From: Pseudooceanicola endophyticus
GTDB lineage: Bacteria; Pseudomonadota; Alphaproteobacteria; Rhodobacterales; Rhodobacteraceae
Reading direction: 5' to 3'
Length of the DNA: 64,000 nt
Assembly (NCBI RefSeq): GCF_018760365.1
Contig: NZ_JAHIAB010000005.1
Location: 248,001 to 312,000 of the forward strand
Made by a program: the position numbers and the translations under genes. Numbering within the stretch: the first letter of the stretch is position 1; each line of letters begins with the position of its first letter. The notes beneath the pieces were generated by a model that was not told the DNA's origin, made no database searches, and saw only the letters and a list, made by a program, of their open reading frames with translations. Of the stretch, positions 26,622 through 35,074 are shown piece after piece.

Positions 26622-26688
26622 TGTTAGCGAAAACATCACGGCGCTGCCCATGGTTGCGCTAACCTTGGCGCTGCCGGTGGCGCTAACT
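26622..26688. promoter_or_regulatory. Cluster of LacI-type (CceR-like) operator boxes before the gapB-like gene
   Basis: TGTTAGCGAAAACA (26622-26635) matches 12 of 14 positions of TGTTAGCGCTAACA; TGGTTGCGCTAACC (26651-26664) matches 11; CGGTGGCGCTAACT (26675-26688) matches 10. Centre-to-centre spacings are 29 and 24 bp. They lie 87-153 bp upstream of the start codon. Confidence 0.6.
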
Positions 26689-26750
26689 TGTGCTGCGCAG
26701 CAGCATCGGGTGTCTCGGACCCTGAGAATCGCCTGTCCGAAAGCGAGTCA

Positions 26751-26809
26751 GGGGGCTCCGCCCCCGGCTCCTGCGGAGCCTCCCCCGAGGTATTTGGAAC
26801 AAGAAAATG
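26751..26809 (+). repeat. Tripartite hairpin-hairpin-core repeat, copy 3
   Basis: Hairpin A, GGGGGC-TCC-GCCCCC (26751-26765); hairpin B, GGCTCC-TGC-GGAGCC (26766-26780); T; then the core CCCCCGAGGTATTTGG plus AACAAGAAAATG (26782-26809), identical to copy 1 over its first 26 bases. Unlike copies 1 and 2 it lies antisense to both neighbouring genes. Confidence 0.85.
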
Positions 26810-26862
26810 TCCAGGACGGGACCCGGCTCTTTCATCTGGCCACAAATATCCCCGCCGGAGGC

Positions 26863-26901
26863 TTTGCCCGAAGGGCAAAAGGGCCGGCGCATGGCCGGCC
26901 C
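26863..26901 (-). terminator. Intrinsic terminator of tkt with a second hairpin
   Basis: On the minus strand GGGCCGGC (26901-26894) pairs with GCCGGCCC (26888-26881), followed by TTTT. A second stem TTTGCCC-GAA-GGGCAAA follows directly. Confidence 0.88.
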
Positions 26902-26922
26902 TTGTCGATCTTACGGGAGGCC

Positions 26923-28938
26923 TCAGAGCAGCGACTTGACCTTGTCGGCCACGGCCGCAGCGGTGATGCCGAACTTCTCGTAAAGCACTTCCGCCGGGGC
27001 GGAGGCGCCGAAGCCCTCCATGCCGACGAAGCCGGCCTTGGCCTCGCGGCCACGTTCGCCCAGCAGCCACTGGTCCCAGCCCATGCGGGCGCCGGCCTCG
27101 ATGGCGACCCGGACCGGGCCAGCCGGCAGGACGCGCTTGCGCAGGCTCTCTTCCTGCTGCGCGAAAAGCTCGAAGCAGGGCATGGAGACGACGCGGGTCC
27201 CGATGCCTTCTGCTTCCAGCAGGGCCTTGGCTTCCATGGCGATGGCGACTTCGGAGCCGGTCGCCATCAGGATCGCCTGGCGCTTGCCCTCGGCTTCGGC
27301 CAGCACGTAGGCGCCCTGGGCGACCATGTTCTTGGCCTTGAACTCGGTCCGCAGGGTCGGCAGGTTCTGCCGGGTCAGCGACAGCACCGAGGGGGTCGAG
27401 GTCTGCGTCAGCGCGATTTCCCAGGCTTCGGCGGTTTCCACGGCATCGGCGGGGCGGAACACCAGGGTGTTGGGGGTCGCGCGGCACATCGCCAGATGTT
27501 CGACCGGCTGGTGGGTCGGGCCATCTTCACCAAGGCCGATCGAGTCGTGCGTCATGACGTAGACCGGCGCGACCTGCATCAGGGCCGACAGGCGCATCGC
27601 GGGGCGGGCGTAGTCGGTGAAGCAGAAGAAGGTGCCGGAGTAGGGCTTGAGGCCGCCGTGCAGCGCCATGCCGTTCATCGCCGCCGCCATGCCGTGTTCA
27701 CGGATGCCCCAGTGCACGAAACGGCCCTTGAGGTTGTCGGTGTCGAAGATGCCCAGGTCGGCGGTCTTGGTGTTGTTGGAGCCCGTCAGGTCGGCCGAGC
27801 CGCCGATGGTTTCCGGCAGCACCGGGTTGATGACTTCCAGCGCCAGTTCCGACGCCTTGCGGGTCGCGACCTTGGGCAGGGCTTCGGCATGCTGCTTTTT
27901 CAGGGCGCGCACGACCGAGGCCAGCTTGGGGGGCACTTCACCGTTGATGCGGCGGGTGATCTCGGCCTGCTTGCGCTCGGAGAGGGCGGCGAAGCGCTCT
28001 TCCCAGGCGAAACGCTCGGCGGCGCCGCGACGGCCGATCTCTTCCCAGGCGGACTTGATCTCGGCCGGGATCTCGAAGGCGGGGGCGGTCCAGCCGTAGG
28101 CGGCCTTGGCGGCGGCCATCTGATCGGGGTTGGTCAGCGCGCCATGGCCCTTGGAGGTGTCCTGGGCCGCGTGACCAAGCGCGATATGCGTCTTGCAGGC
28201 GATCATCGAGGGCTTGCCGGACTTCTTCGCCGCGGTGATCGCCGCGTCGATGGCCTCCGGGTCATGGCCGTCGATTTCCTGGACGTGCCAGCCGTTCGCC
28301 TTGAAACGCGCGACCTGGTCGGTGCGCGAGGCCAGGTCGACCGTGCCGTCGATGGTGATGTTGTTGTTGTCCCAGAAGACGACCAGCTTTTCCAGCTCGT
28401 GGCGACCGGCGAGGGAGATCGCTTCCTCGGAGACACCTTCCATCAGGCAGCCGTCGCCGGCGATGACGTAGGTGTAGTGATCCACCAGGCGCTTGCCCAG
28501 CTGGCCGCGCAGCATGGCTTCGGCCATGGCGAAGCCCACCGACATGGCGATGCCCTGGCCAAGCGGGCCGGTCGTCGTCTCGATGCCGTTGGCAAGGAAG
28601 TTTTCCGGGTGGCCGGCGGTGCGGGCGCCCCACTGGCGGAAGTTCTTCACTTCCTCGATCGGGAACTGCTCGTAGCCGGTGAGGTGCAGCAGGGAGTAAA
28701 GCAGCATCGAGCCATGGCCCGCCGACAGGATGAAGCGGTCGCGGTCGAACCAGTTGGGCGCGGAGGCGTCGAACTTGAGGTGCTTTTCGAACAGCACGGT
28801 GGCGACGTCGGCCATGCCGATCGGCATGCCGGAATGGCCGGAATTCGCGGCGGCGACGGCGTCGAGCGTCAGCACGCGGATCGCGGCGGCCTTGGACCAG
28901 TGTTCGGGATGTGCGTTGCGCAGGGCCTCGATATCCAC
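26923..28938 (-). CDS. tkt: Transketolase
   Basis: A 671-residue thiamine diphosphate enzyme of the pentose phosphate and related pathways. The TPP/Mg motif [13 protein letters not shown]...NNN is present, with [12 protein letters not shown] near the N-terminus, [12 protein letters not shown] and [13 protein letters not shown] choose GTG at 28938 because GGGAGACC lies 7 bp upstream and the protein then begins [13 protein letters not shown]; the frame is open to 29013 but that part contains the operator. It shares the TGTTAGCG operator type with both GAPDH genes, and has its own terminator. Confidence 0.95.
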   Translation of the reverse strand: MDIEALRNAHPEHWSKAAAIRVLTLDAVAAANSGHSGMPIGMADVATVLFEKHLKFDASAPNWFDRDRFILSAGHGSMLLYSLLHLTGYEQFPIEEVKNFRQWGARTAGHPENFLANGIETTTGPLGQGIAMSVGFAMAEAMLRGQLGKRLVDHYTYVIAGDGCLMEGVSEEAISLAGRHELEKLVVFWDNNNITIDGTVDLASRTDQVARFKANGWHVQEIDGHDPEAIDAAITAAKKSGKPSMIACKTHIALGHAAQDTSKGHGALTNPDQMAAAKAAYGWTAPAFEIPAEIKSAWEEIGRRGAAERFAWEERFAALSERKQAEITRRINGEVPPKLASVVRALKKQHAEALPKVATRKASELALEVINPVLPETIGGSADLTGSNNTKTADLGIFDTDNLKGRFVHWGIREHGMAAAMNGMALHGGLKPYSGTFFCFTDYARPAMRLSALMQVAPVYVMTHDSIGLGEDGPTHQPVEHLAMCRATPNTLVFRPADAVETAEAWEIALTQTSTPSVLSLTRQNLPTLRTEFKAKNMVAQGAYVLAEAEGKRQAILMATGSEVAIAMEAKALLEAEGIGTRVVSMPCFELFAQQEESLRKRVLPAGPVRVAIEAGARMGWDQWLLGERGREAKAGFVGMEGFGASAPAEVLYEKFGITAAAVADKVKSLL

Positions 28939-28991
28939 TTGGGTCTCCCTTCGGGGGTGGCAAAAAGATGCGGCGGGCGGGCTGCCCGCAG

Positions 28992-29005
28992 TGTTAGCGC
29001 TCATA
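28992..29005. promoter_or_regulatory. LacI-type (CceR-like) operator upstream of tkt
   Basis: TGTTAGCGCTCATA matches 12 of 14 positions of TGTTAGCGCTAACA and lies 54 bp before the tkt start. Confidence 0.65.
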
Positions 29006-29234
29006 CCAGCCAAGACGTGAAACGCAAGCGCAGCAAGGCGCGTTCCGGCGTCGATTGGCTGAAAATAGCGCCGGTTTGGGAATTCTCAGGGGTTTCCGCT
29101 AGGATCTGTCTTCAGGCAGGGGTGCCGCGATTCGCGCCCTGACCCGGGGAGAAGCCACAAGGGCCGTTCCGGGCCGGACAGGATCCCTATAAGGTGCCCG
29201 AAAGGTAAAGATTGAACCGCAGTGAAGAGAGCAG

Positions 29235-30128
29235 ATGACAGAGCTGGATGAATTGCAGGGACGCATCCTGGCGGCGTTGGACCGGATTGAGACCGGCTTT
29301 GACGCCTGGCCGGTTGCCGCGCCGCAGGCCACGCCCGATCCGGAGGCCGAGGCGGCGCTCCGGGCCGAGCTTTCGCGGGTGCAGGACAGCCGCACGGCCC
29401 TGGAGGCCGAGCTGGCGAAGGCCCAGGACAGCAAGGCGGCGCTGAAGGCCGAGCTGGCGAAGCTGCACGAGGGGCAGGCGGATCAGGAGGGGGCGCTGCA
29501 GGCCGCCCGCGACCGGATCACCGCCCTCGAGGAGACGCTGGCGGCGCTGGAAGGCGAGAAGGCCGAGCTGGAGGCTGCCATGGAGGCGGCGACCACCCCC
29601 GAGGATCCGCCCGAGCTGACCGAGGCGCGGGACCGCATTGCCGCGCTTGAGGCCGAACTGGCCGGTACCGCGGGCCAGGCCGCCGCGCTGAGCGCGGCTG
29701 AGGCCCGGGTCCAGACGCTGGAGGCCGCGCTGGAAGCCGCCGAGGCCCGGGGTGCCGGCCTGGAGACCGCCGAGGCGCGCCTCGCGACCCAGCAGGAGCG
29801 CATCGCCGAGCTGGAGGCCGCCATTGCCGCCAGCCCCGAGGCCGCGACCGAGCCCGAGACCTCGGTCGCGCCGGAGGCACTGGAGGCGCTGGCGCAGATG
29901 GAAGAGGAAATGCAGCGGCTGCGGGCGGTCAACGACCAGCTGCGGTCCAACAACCGTGCCCTGCGCGAGGCCCATGAGGCTGCCGGCGCCGAGCTGATGG
30001 CGGAGGGGCTGATGGCCGAGATGGAATCGCTGCGCGCCGATCACGCCGCGGCACGGGCCGAGGCGGCCTCGATCATGGCGGTGTTGCGGCCGCTGATGGC
30101 CGAGGAAGTCGCGAAAGGGGACGCATGA
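29235..30128 (+). CDS. Coiled-coil protein upstream of zapA (ZauP-like candidate)
   Basis: A 297-residue, almost entirely helical protein rich in Ala, Glu, Leu and Arg with no membrane segment or enzyme motif. Residues 42-83 are three tandem 14-residue repeats (LRAELSRVQDSRTA, LEAELAKAQDSKAA, LKAELAKLHEGQAD). It overlaps zapA at the stop (ATGATG). In Caulobacter a coiled-coil protein encoded upstream of zapA (ZauP) partners ZapA at the Z-ring; gene order and predicted structure suggest the same role here. Coiled coils converge readily, so the name is inference. Confidence 0.8.
   Translation: MTELDELQGRILAALDRIETGFDAWPVAAPQATPDPEAEAALRAELSRVQDSRTALEAELAKAQDSKAALKAELAKLHEGQADQEGALQAARDRITALEETLAALEGEKAELEAAMEAATTPEDPPELTEARDRIAALEAELAGTAGQAAALSAAEARVQTLEAALEAAEARGAGLETAEARLATQQERIAELEAAIAASPEAATEPETSVAPEALEALAQMEEEMQRLRAVNDQLRSNNRALREAHEAAGAELMAEGLMAEMESLRADHAAARAEAASIMAVLRPLMAEEVAKGDA
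29358..29483 (+). repeat. Three 42-bp in-frame tandem repeats
   Basis: Three degenerate 42-bp units encode the 14-residue repeats of the coiled-coil protein; units 1 and 2 share QDS plus the LxAEL frame, and unit 3 diverges at its end. Confidence 0.75.
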
Positions 30129-30559
30129 TGCCCAATGTGACGGTAACGATCGGTGGACGCAGCTTCGACGTGGCCTGCGAAGCCGGGCAGGAAAGCTTCC
30201 TGCGCTATGCGGCGGACCAGCTGGATCAGGAGGCCCAGGCGCTGCTGGGCCAGACCGGTCGCATTCCCGAGGCGACGATGCTGCTGATGGCGGGGCTGAT
30301 GCTGGCCGACCGGACCGGGCGCGCCGAGGAGCGCATCACCACCCTCCAGCACGAGATCGAGGCGCTGAAGGAAGAGGTGACGAACCTGCGCAACCAGCCG
30401 GCCCCCGCGCCCGAGAAGGTCGAGGTGGTCAAGGAGGTCGAGGTCGAGGTGGTGCGCGAAGTGGTGCCGCCCTCGGTCCAGCAGGCGCTGGCGGACCTGG
30501 CGGAGCGCGCGGAATACCTGGCGCACCAGATCGCCGCCAAGGCCGGTACGGCGGAATGA
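30125..30559 (+). CDS. zapA: Cell division protein ZapA
   Basis: A 144-residue ZapA-like protein: an N-terminal beta-hairpin (VTVTIGGRSFDVACEAGQES), a helical core EATMLLMAGLMLADRT, and a long coiled coil ending in a repetitive KEVEVEVVREVVPP stretch before about 30 more residues. ZapA crosslinks FtsZ protofilaments. The start is ATG at 30125, or at 30128, both overlapping the upstream stop. It overlaps the next gene by ATGA, so the three genes are translationally coupled. Confidence 0.88.
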   Translation: MMPNVTVTIGGRSFDVACEAGQESFLRYAADQLDQEAQALLGQTGRIPEATMLLMAGLMLADRTGRAEERITTLQHEIEALKEEVTNLRNQPAPAPEKVEVVKEVEVEVVREVVPPSVQQALADLAERAEYLAHQIAAKAGTAE

Positions 30560-30915
30560 GCGCGCGGCGCCTCCTGCTGGCGGCGGGGCTGGCCCTGTCG
30601 GCCTCCGGCGGCGCGGCGCTGGCCGGGGACCCGGCGCTGATCCAGGTGATCTACCACTGCGAGCGCGGCGTCGAGATCCCGGCAACCTATGTCAACGCGG
30701 GCGAGGCTTCGGTCGTGGTGCTGCAGGCCGAAGGGCGCCAGATCGCGCTGCCGCAGGTCCTGTCGGCCTCGGGGGCGCGCTACGGCGGGAATGCGGGCTA
30801 CCAGTGGTGGTCCAAGGGCGACACCGCGCGGCTGTCGTGGTTCGATCCGGCGGTGACGGACAAGGAAAAAGGCGAAGAGGTCACCCTCTTCGCCTTCTGC
30901 AAGACGTCACCCTAG
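30556..30915 (+). CDS. MliC-family exported protein (lysozyme inhibitor type)
   Basis: A 119-residue precursor with a signal peptide (RLLLAAGLALSASGGAALAG). The mature part YHCERGVEIPATYVNAGEAS, then LSASGARYGGNAGYQWWSKG, matches the MliC fold, an eight-strand barrel known to inhibit C-type lysozyme. There is no lipobox cysteine near the signal cleavage site, so it is probably soluble in the periplasm. Two cysteines (start of the barrel and near the C-terminus) may form the disulfide of the family. It overlaps zapA by 4 bp. Confidence 0.85.
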   Translation: MSARRLLLAAGLALSASGGAALAGDPALIQVIYHCERGVEIPATYVNAGEASVVVLQAEGRQIALPQVLSASGARYGGNAGYQWWSKGDTARLSWFDPAVTDKEKGEEVTLFAFCKTSP

Positions 30916-30953
30916 GCGCGTTCCGGTGCCGGGGGGCAGACCCCGGAGCCGGA

Positions 30954-31319
30954 TCAGGCGTTGGCGGCGCGGATCTTGTCGGCGGCATCCTTCGAATAGG
31001 CCACGCCCGAAGTGTCGAACAGCGTGTCCAGCTCGCCCGAGAGGGTCATCTCGGTGATGATGTCGCAGCCGCCGACGAATTCACCCTTCACGTAGAGCTG
31101 GGGAATGGTCGGCCAGTCCGAGTAGTCCTTGATGCCCTGGCGGATGTCGGGGTCTGCCAGAACGTTCACGTCGACGAAATCGACGCCCATGTAGTTCAGC
31201 ACGCCGGCCACGCGGGAAGAGAAGCCGCATTGCGGCATTTCCTTGGTGCCCTTCATGTAGAGCACCACGTCATTGGCTTTCACGGTGTCTTCGATACGGC
31301 TCTTTGCGTCGGTGGTCAT
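30954..31319 (-). CDS. grxD: Monothiol glutaredoxin, Grx4/GrxD type
   Basis: A 121-residue CGFS-type glutaredoxin with Cys31 in MPQCGFSSRV, plus WPTIPQLYVKGEFVGGCDI for glutathione binding. These proteins carry a shared [2Fe-2S] cluster as a dimer and hand it on, often in complex with BolA. The bolA gene lies 183 bp upstream on the same strand, matching the functional pairing. CGCAAGGAGGCGACG gives a strong ribosome-binding site. Confidence 0.96.
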   Translation of the reverse strand: MTTDAKSRIEDTVKANDVVLYMKGTKEMPQCGFSSRVAGVLNYMGVDFVDVNVLADPDIRQGIKDYSDWPTIPQLYVKGEFVGGCDIITEMTLSGELDTLFDTSGVAYSKDAADKIRAANA

Positions 31320-31502
31320 CGTCGCCTCCTTGCGGCGGTCATCGGAATATCCCTTGAACCGCTGGATACTATGACAGCGTCAAAGAATCCAGTGGCAGGC
31401 GTGTGCCATGGGATGCAACAGCTGCACAGCCGGATATGAAACTGCGCAGCGCGGAACGGGGATCGTTCCGCAACAGGTTGATCGGGCTGGGATCCCTGCG
31501 GA

Positions 31503-31739
31503 TCAGTCCGGCGCGCGGGTGGTCAGCGCCAGGGCGTGCAGTTCGCCGTTGGGCCCGTCCATCTTGCCCTTGAGGGCGGCATAGACGGCGCGCTGCTGCT
31601 GGACCCGGTTCTTGCCACGGAAGCTCTCGTCCTCGACCATCGCCGAGAAATGCTGGCCGTCGTCGCCCTGGACCTCGATCTTTGCATCGGGGAAGCTTGC
31701 GCGGATCAGGGCGGCGATGTCTTGGGCCTCAAGGGACAT
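31503..31739 (-). CDS. bolA: BolA family protein
   Basis: A 78-residue BolA with a class II KH-like fold: IAALIRASFPDAKIEVQGDD, then HFSAMVEDESFRGKNRVQQQ, with the invariant Arg-Val-x-x-x-x-x-Val-Tyr segment. It partners with CGFS glutaredoxins in iron-sulfur trafficking. The ATG at 31739 follows GGAGA; the frame extends to 31820 without family homology. The order purL-bolA-grxD is common in this group of bacteria. Confidence 0.94.
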   Translation of the reverse strand: MSLEAQDIAALIRASFPDAKIEVQGDDGQHFSAMVEDESFRGKNRVQQQRAVYAALKGKMDGPNGELHALALTTRAPD

Positions 31740-31804
31740 GGGGGTCTCCGTCGTTTTCTTTGAATGTAGGTCAGGGCGGATCGCCCCGCAAGCGTCCCGC
31801 ATGA

Positions 31805-31836
31805 CAACGCGCGAAGCCATGGGGCTCCGCGCGTTG
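31805..31836. other. Hairpin between purL and bolA
   Basis: Perfect 9-bp arms CAACGCGCG (31805-31813) and CGCGCGTTG (31828-31836), with an inner AGCC/GGCT pair possible. No U tract on either strand; it may attenuate or stabilise the purL-bolA transcript. Confidence 0.5.
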
Positions 31837-31856
31837 CAGAAATCGGGATCACCGGG

Positions 31857-34022
31857 TCAGGCGAAAGTGGCGCCGAAGGCCGAACGGAAGGTCTGCGACA
31901 GCTCCGCAAGCGGGGCCGAGACGCCGCCGAAGCTGACGTCCGAACCGCCGAACTTGCCGACGGCGGTGACCGGAACGCCCGCCTTGCCAGCGGCGACCAT
32001 CAGCGCTTCGGCCTCGTCGAAGTTGCAGGCCACGAGGTAACGCGCCTGATCCTCGCCGAAGAGCTGCTGCTGGTCCGCGGAGTCGAGGCTGACGCCCACG
32101 CCCGCGGCTTCCGCCATCTCGAAGGCCGCCAGCGCAAGGCCGCCATCGCCCAGGTCGGTGCAGGCCTTGATGAAGGCGGCATTGGCGCGAATGAACTCGC
32201 CATGCAGCTTCTCGGTGGCCAGATCCACGGCGGGGGCATCGCCCTCGGTGCGGTTGAACACCTCGGCCAGCAGGGCCGACTGGCCCAGGTGGGTGCCGGG
32301 CGCACCGACCAGCAGGGCGACATGGCCGTCGCGCACGGAGCCGGTGATCGCCTGCTCTGCATCCGCGATCAGGCCGACGGCGCCGATGGTCGGGGTCGGC
32401 AGGATCGCGCGGCCGTCGGTCTCGTTGTAAAGCGAGACGTTGCCCGAGACGATCGGCATGTCGAGCGCGGCAACCGCCTCGCCGATACCTTTGATCGCAC
32501 CGACGAACTGGCCCATGATCTCGGGCTTCTCGGGGTTGCCGAAGTTCAGGTTGTCGGTGGTCGCCAGCGGCAGCGCGCCCTTGGCGATCAGGTTGCGGTA
32601 GGCTTCGGCCACGGCCTGCTTGCCGCCCTCGAACGGGTTCGCCTTGACGTAGCGGGGGGTCACGTCGCTGGTGAAGGCCAGCGCCTTGCCGGTGCCGTGC
32701 ACGCGCAGGATGCCCGCGCCCAGGCCGGGGCCGGTGGTGGTGTCGGCCATCACCATGGAGTCGTACTGTTCGTAGACCCACTGCTTGGAGGCGTAGTTCG
32801 GCGAAGCGATCAGCGCCTTCAGCCCGTCGATCGGATCGACCGAGGGGATGTCGGCATCGGCCAGGGCCTCGACCGCGGGGGTGTCCACGAAGGGACGGTC
32901 GTATTCGGGCGCCGAGGACGAGAGTTTCGACAGCGGCAGATCCGCCCAGACCTTGCCGGCATGTTCGATGATGAAGCGGTCCTCGGCGATGGTCTTGCCG
33001 ACGATGGCAAAGTCGAGGTCCCATTTCTCGAAGACGGCGCGGGCTTCGGCTTCAAGCTCGGGCTTGAGGACCATCAGCATCCGTTCCTGGGATTCCGAGA
33101 GCATCATCTCGTAGGCGGTCATGCCGACTTCGCGCTGCGGCACGTCGTCGAGGCGCAGATGCACGCCCAGGCCACCCTTGTCGCCCATTTCCACGGCCGA
33201 GCAGGTCAGACCCGCAGCGCCCATGTCCTGGATCGAGATCACGGCGCCGGTCTGCATCAGCTCCAGCGTGGCTTCCATCAGGCGCTTTTCGGTGAACGGG
33301 TCGCCGACCTGGACGGTGGGGCGTTTCTCTTCGATGGTATCATCGAATTCCGCCGAGGCCATGGTGGCACCGCCGACGCCGTCGCGCCCGGTTTTCGCAC
33401 CCAGGTAGACCACCGGCATACCGACGCCGCTGGCGGCCGAGTAGAAGATCTTGTCCGCATCCGCGAGGCCCGCCGCGAAGGCGTTGACCAGGCAGTTGCC
33501 GTTGTAGGCCGAGTCAAAGCGCACTTCGCCGCCCACGGTCGGCACGCCGAAGCAGTTGCCGTAGCCGCCGACACCTTCGACGACGCCGTGCACCAGCTGT
33601 TTCGTCTTCGCCAGCGCCGGATCCCCGAACGAGAGCGAGTTCATCGCCGCGATGGGCCGTGCGCCCATGGTGAAGACGTCCCGCAGGATGCCGCCGACGC
33701 CCGTCGCCGCGCCCTGGTAGGGCTCGATGTAGGAGGGGTGGTTGTGGCTTTCCATCTTGAAGACGACGGCCTGGCCATCGCCGATATCGACGACGCCCGC
33801 GTTTTCGCCGGGGCCGCAGATGACCTGCGGACCCGAGGTCGGCAGGGTGCGCAGCCAGCGCTTGGACGATTTGTACGAGCAGTGCTCGTTCCACATGGCC
33901 GAGAAGATGCCGAGTTCGGTGAACGTCGGTTCCCGGTTCAGGATCTTGAGGATCTCGGCATATTCCTCGGGCTTGATCCCGTGGCTCGCGATCAGGTCTT
34001 CGGTGATGGCGGGTTCTTGCAT
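31857..34022 (-). CDS. purL: Phosphoribosylformylglycinamidine synthase, subunit PurL
   Basis: A 721-residue small-type PurL, the synthetase subunit that works with PurQ and PurS in the fourth step of purine synthesis. [18 protein letters not shown] and [20 protein letters not shown] carry nucleotide and metal residues, and [20 protein letters not shown] is conserved. No purQ or purS is in the window, so they must be encoded elsewhere. The ATG at 34022 follows AGGGGATCC. Confidence 0.97.
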   Translation of the reverse strand: MQEPAITEDLIASHGIKPEEYAEILKILNREPTFTELGIFSAMWNEHCSYKSSKRWLRTLPTSGPQVICGPGENAGVVDIGDGQAVVFKMESHNHPSYIEPYQGAATGVGGILRDVFTMGARPIAAMNSLSFGDPALAKTKQLVHGVVEGVGGYGNCFGVPTVGGEVRFDSAYNGNCLVNAFAAGLADADKIFYSAASGVGMPVVYLGAKTGRDGVGGATMASAEFDDTIEEKRPTVQVGDPFTEKRLMEATLELMQTGAVISIQDMGAAGLTCSAVEMGDKGGLGVHLRLDDVPQREVGMTAYEMMLSESQERMLMVLKPELEAEARAVFEKWDLDFAIVGKTIAEDRFIIEHAGKVWADLPLSKLSSSAPEYDRPFVDTPAVEALADADIPSVDPIDGLKALIASPNYASKQWVYEQYDSMVMADTTTGPGLGAGILRVHGTGKALAFTSDVTPRYVKANPFEGGKQAVAEAYRNLIAKGALPLATTDNLNFGNPEKPEIMGQFVGAIKGIGEAVAALDMPIVSGNVSLYNETDGRAILPTPTIGAVGLIADAEQAITGSVRDGHVALLVGAPGTHLGQSALLAEVFNRTEGDAPAVDLATEKLHGEFIRANAAFIKACTDLGDGGLALAAFEMAEAAGVGVSLDSADQQQLFGEDQARYLVACNFDEAEALMVAAGKAGVPVTAVGKFGGSDVSFGGVSAPLAELSQTFRSAFGATFA

Positions 34023-34124
34023 ATGGATCCCCTATGGCTGGATGCGGCCCGATTTACGCGACTGCCGCCCGGTGGGGAAGGGGCTGGCGACGGAAAAAGA
34101 GCGCTGCCGTCCCGGGGTCACGCG

Positions 34125-34150
34125 AAAAGGGTGCGGATTGCTCCGCACCC
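34125..34150 (-). terminator. Intrinsic terminator of the exported PRC-barrel-like gene
   Basis: On the minus strand GGGTGCGGA (34150-34142) pairs with TCCGCACCC (34137-34129), followed by TTTT (34128-34125). Confidence 0.9.
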
Positions 34151-34178
34151 TCTCCAGGATCTGCGACCGGTGTGGCGA

Positions 34179-34664
34179 TCAGCTGGGATCGGTGGCCGCG
34201 TCCGAGGATTCGTCGCCGTTGGGGATCAGGGCCTGGCGAATCTCGTCCCGGTTGCCTTCCATCATCAGCTTGCCGTCGGCGGTCATGTGCTCGACCGGGA
34301 CCAGCATCTTCTGTTCGACCGTGTCGCCGTTGGCATAGGTCTTCACCAGGGCGTAGTCGGGGCCGACCGGCATCTTGTAGACGTCGGAGACGAAGCCGAC
34401 GACCTGGTTGTCGGTGCTCATGACGTTGGTGCGGTCAAGCGGGGACTCGATCTTCGTGGCGCCGGCCAGGAAGGTATCGAAGTTGGCTTCCTCGGTCTGG
34501 ATCTTGGCGGGCTCCATCGCCGGCTTGGAGGCAACGATGGATTCCTCGGTGTCCATGCGGCCCGAAGCGATGTCTTCGCTCGACTGGGCATCCAGTGCCA
34601 TGGCGGACAGCGGCAGAACGGTGGCAAGGGTCACACCGGAGACGATTTTACCGAAGGTTTTCAT
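34179..34664 (-). CDS. Exported protein with PRC-barrel-like domain
   Basis: A 161-residue precursor: signal peptide (MKTFGKIVSGVTLATVLPLS, cleavage near AMA-LD), an acidic linker, and a C-terminal region (about residues 80-150) with the PRC-barrel pattern NQVVGFVSDVYKMPVGPDYA then VKTYANGDTVEQKMLVPVEH. Roles of exported PRC-barrel proteins are poorly known; several are stress-induced. AAAGGA precedes the ATG at 34664; the open frame further upstream runs through the candidate small RNA and is not coding. A terminator follows. Confidence 0.7.
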   Translation of the reverse strand: MKTFGKIVSGVTLATVLPLSAMALDAQSSEDIASGRMDTEESIVASKPAMEPAKIQTEEANFDTFLAGATKIESPLDRTNVMSTDNQVVGFVSDVYKMPVGPDYALVKTYANGDTVEQKMLVPVEHMTADGKLMMEGNRDEIRQALIPNGDESSDAATDPS

Positions 34665-34833
34665 AGTCTTTCCTTTCATGTGGCCGTTAAGTGCTTCGAA
34701 AGGACAATGATCGGGAGCGCCGCCTGGTTCCCCGCGATCCGCGAATTTTTTCGGGAGCCGCCGACATGCGGCCCCGTGTCGGGGGCGCTGCCGCCTTGGT
34801 GCAGGAGAAAGTGCGGGGGGAGCGCCCGGGGCC

Positions 34834-34862
34834 AAAAAAAAGGCCGGACACAAGGTCCGGCC
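34834..34862 (-). terminator. Strong intrinsic terminator, minus strand
   Basis: An 8-bp perfect stem with 5-nt loop followed by T8, the best terminator in the window. It lies 213 bp past the LysR stop, so it may serve the candidate sRNA, the LysR mRNA or both. Confidence 0.92.
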
Positions 34863-34916
34863 AGGTCCAACAGGGAGGTATGAAGATGATGTGCCGCAAG
34901 GCAGCATCACCGTCGA
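34834..34916 (-). ncRNA. Candidate small RNA with anti-Shine-Dalgarno loop and U8 terminator
   Basis: On the minus strand a plausible promoter, TTGATC (34950-34945), 16-bp spacer, ATATTT (34928-34923), would start transcription near 34916. The predicted ~83-nt RNA has a stem-loop (34908-34888: GATG-C-TGCC, loop TTGC, GGCACATC), a single-stranded stretch with ACCTCCC (around 34878-34873), and a terminator GGCCGGAC-CTTGT-GTCCGGCC (34862-34842) followed by eight T (34841-34834). This is the usual layout of a trans-acting sRNA. The ends are inferred; no family was recognised. Confidence 0.5.
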
Positions 34917-35074
34917 GTGCTGAAATATGCGCCGGACTGTGAACGATCAAGTCCCAATTTCCCGCAAGAGCCGCATTGCAGCTATGCATTCGTTGCAATC
35001 GCGCCCGAATCGGGGCAGCGAATCGCGTTTTCGGAAGGGGGATTTGATTCGCGGCCTGCCGGCGCGCGGACGGA

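Larger units (their letters stand above)
26536..26922. other. 387-bp intergenic region: gapB-like promoter, repeat copy 3, tkt terminator
   Basis: No gene. From left to right it holds an inverted repeat CTAAC-N10-GTTAG (26551-26570) near the gapB-like start, a run of TGTTAGCG/CGCTAAC boxes (26622-26688), repeat copy 3 (26751-26809) and the tkt terminator (26863-26901). Confidence 0.85.
34665..35074. other. 410-bp region between exported-protein gene and LysR gene, holding a candidate sRNA
   Basis: No convincing protein gene. The left part (34665-34833) is the promoter region of the exported-protein gene, with a CCGACA/TGTCGG hairpin at 34761-34782. The middle holds the candidate small RNA (34834-34916). 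The right part (34950-35074) contains ATTGCA/TGCAAT inverted half-sites and nothing else I can name. Confidence 0.7.

Noticed and set aside
29358-29483. Tandem 42-bp units as a CRISPR or mobile repeat
   Set aside because: They are in-frame, degenerate and encode coiled-coil heptads; no spacers are present.
34880-34942. Short plus-strand frame with an apparent GGGAGG site (18-21 codons)
   Set aside because: The purine stretch is the complement of the pyrimidine-rich part of the candidate minus-strand RNA; the peptide has no recognisable feature and nothing follows it on that strand.
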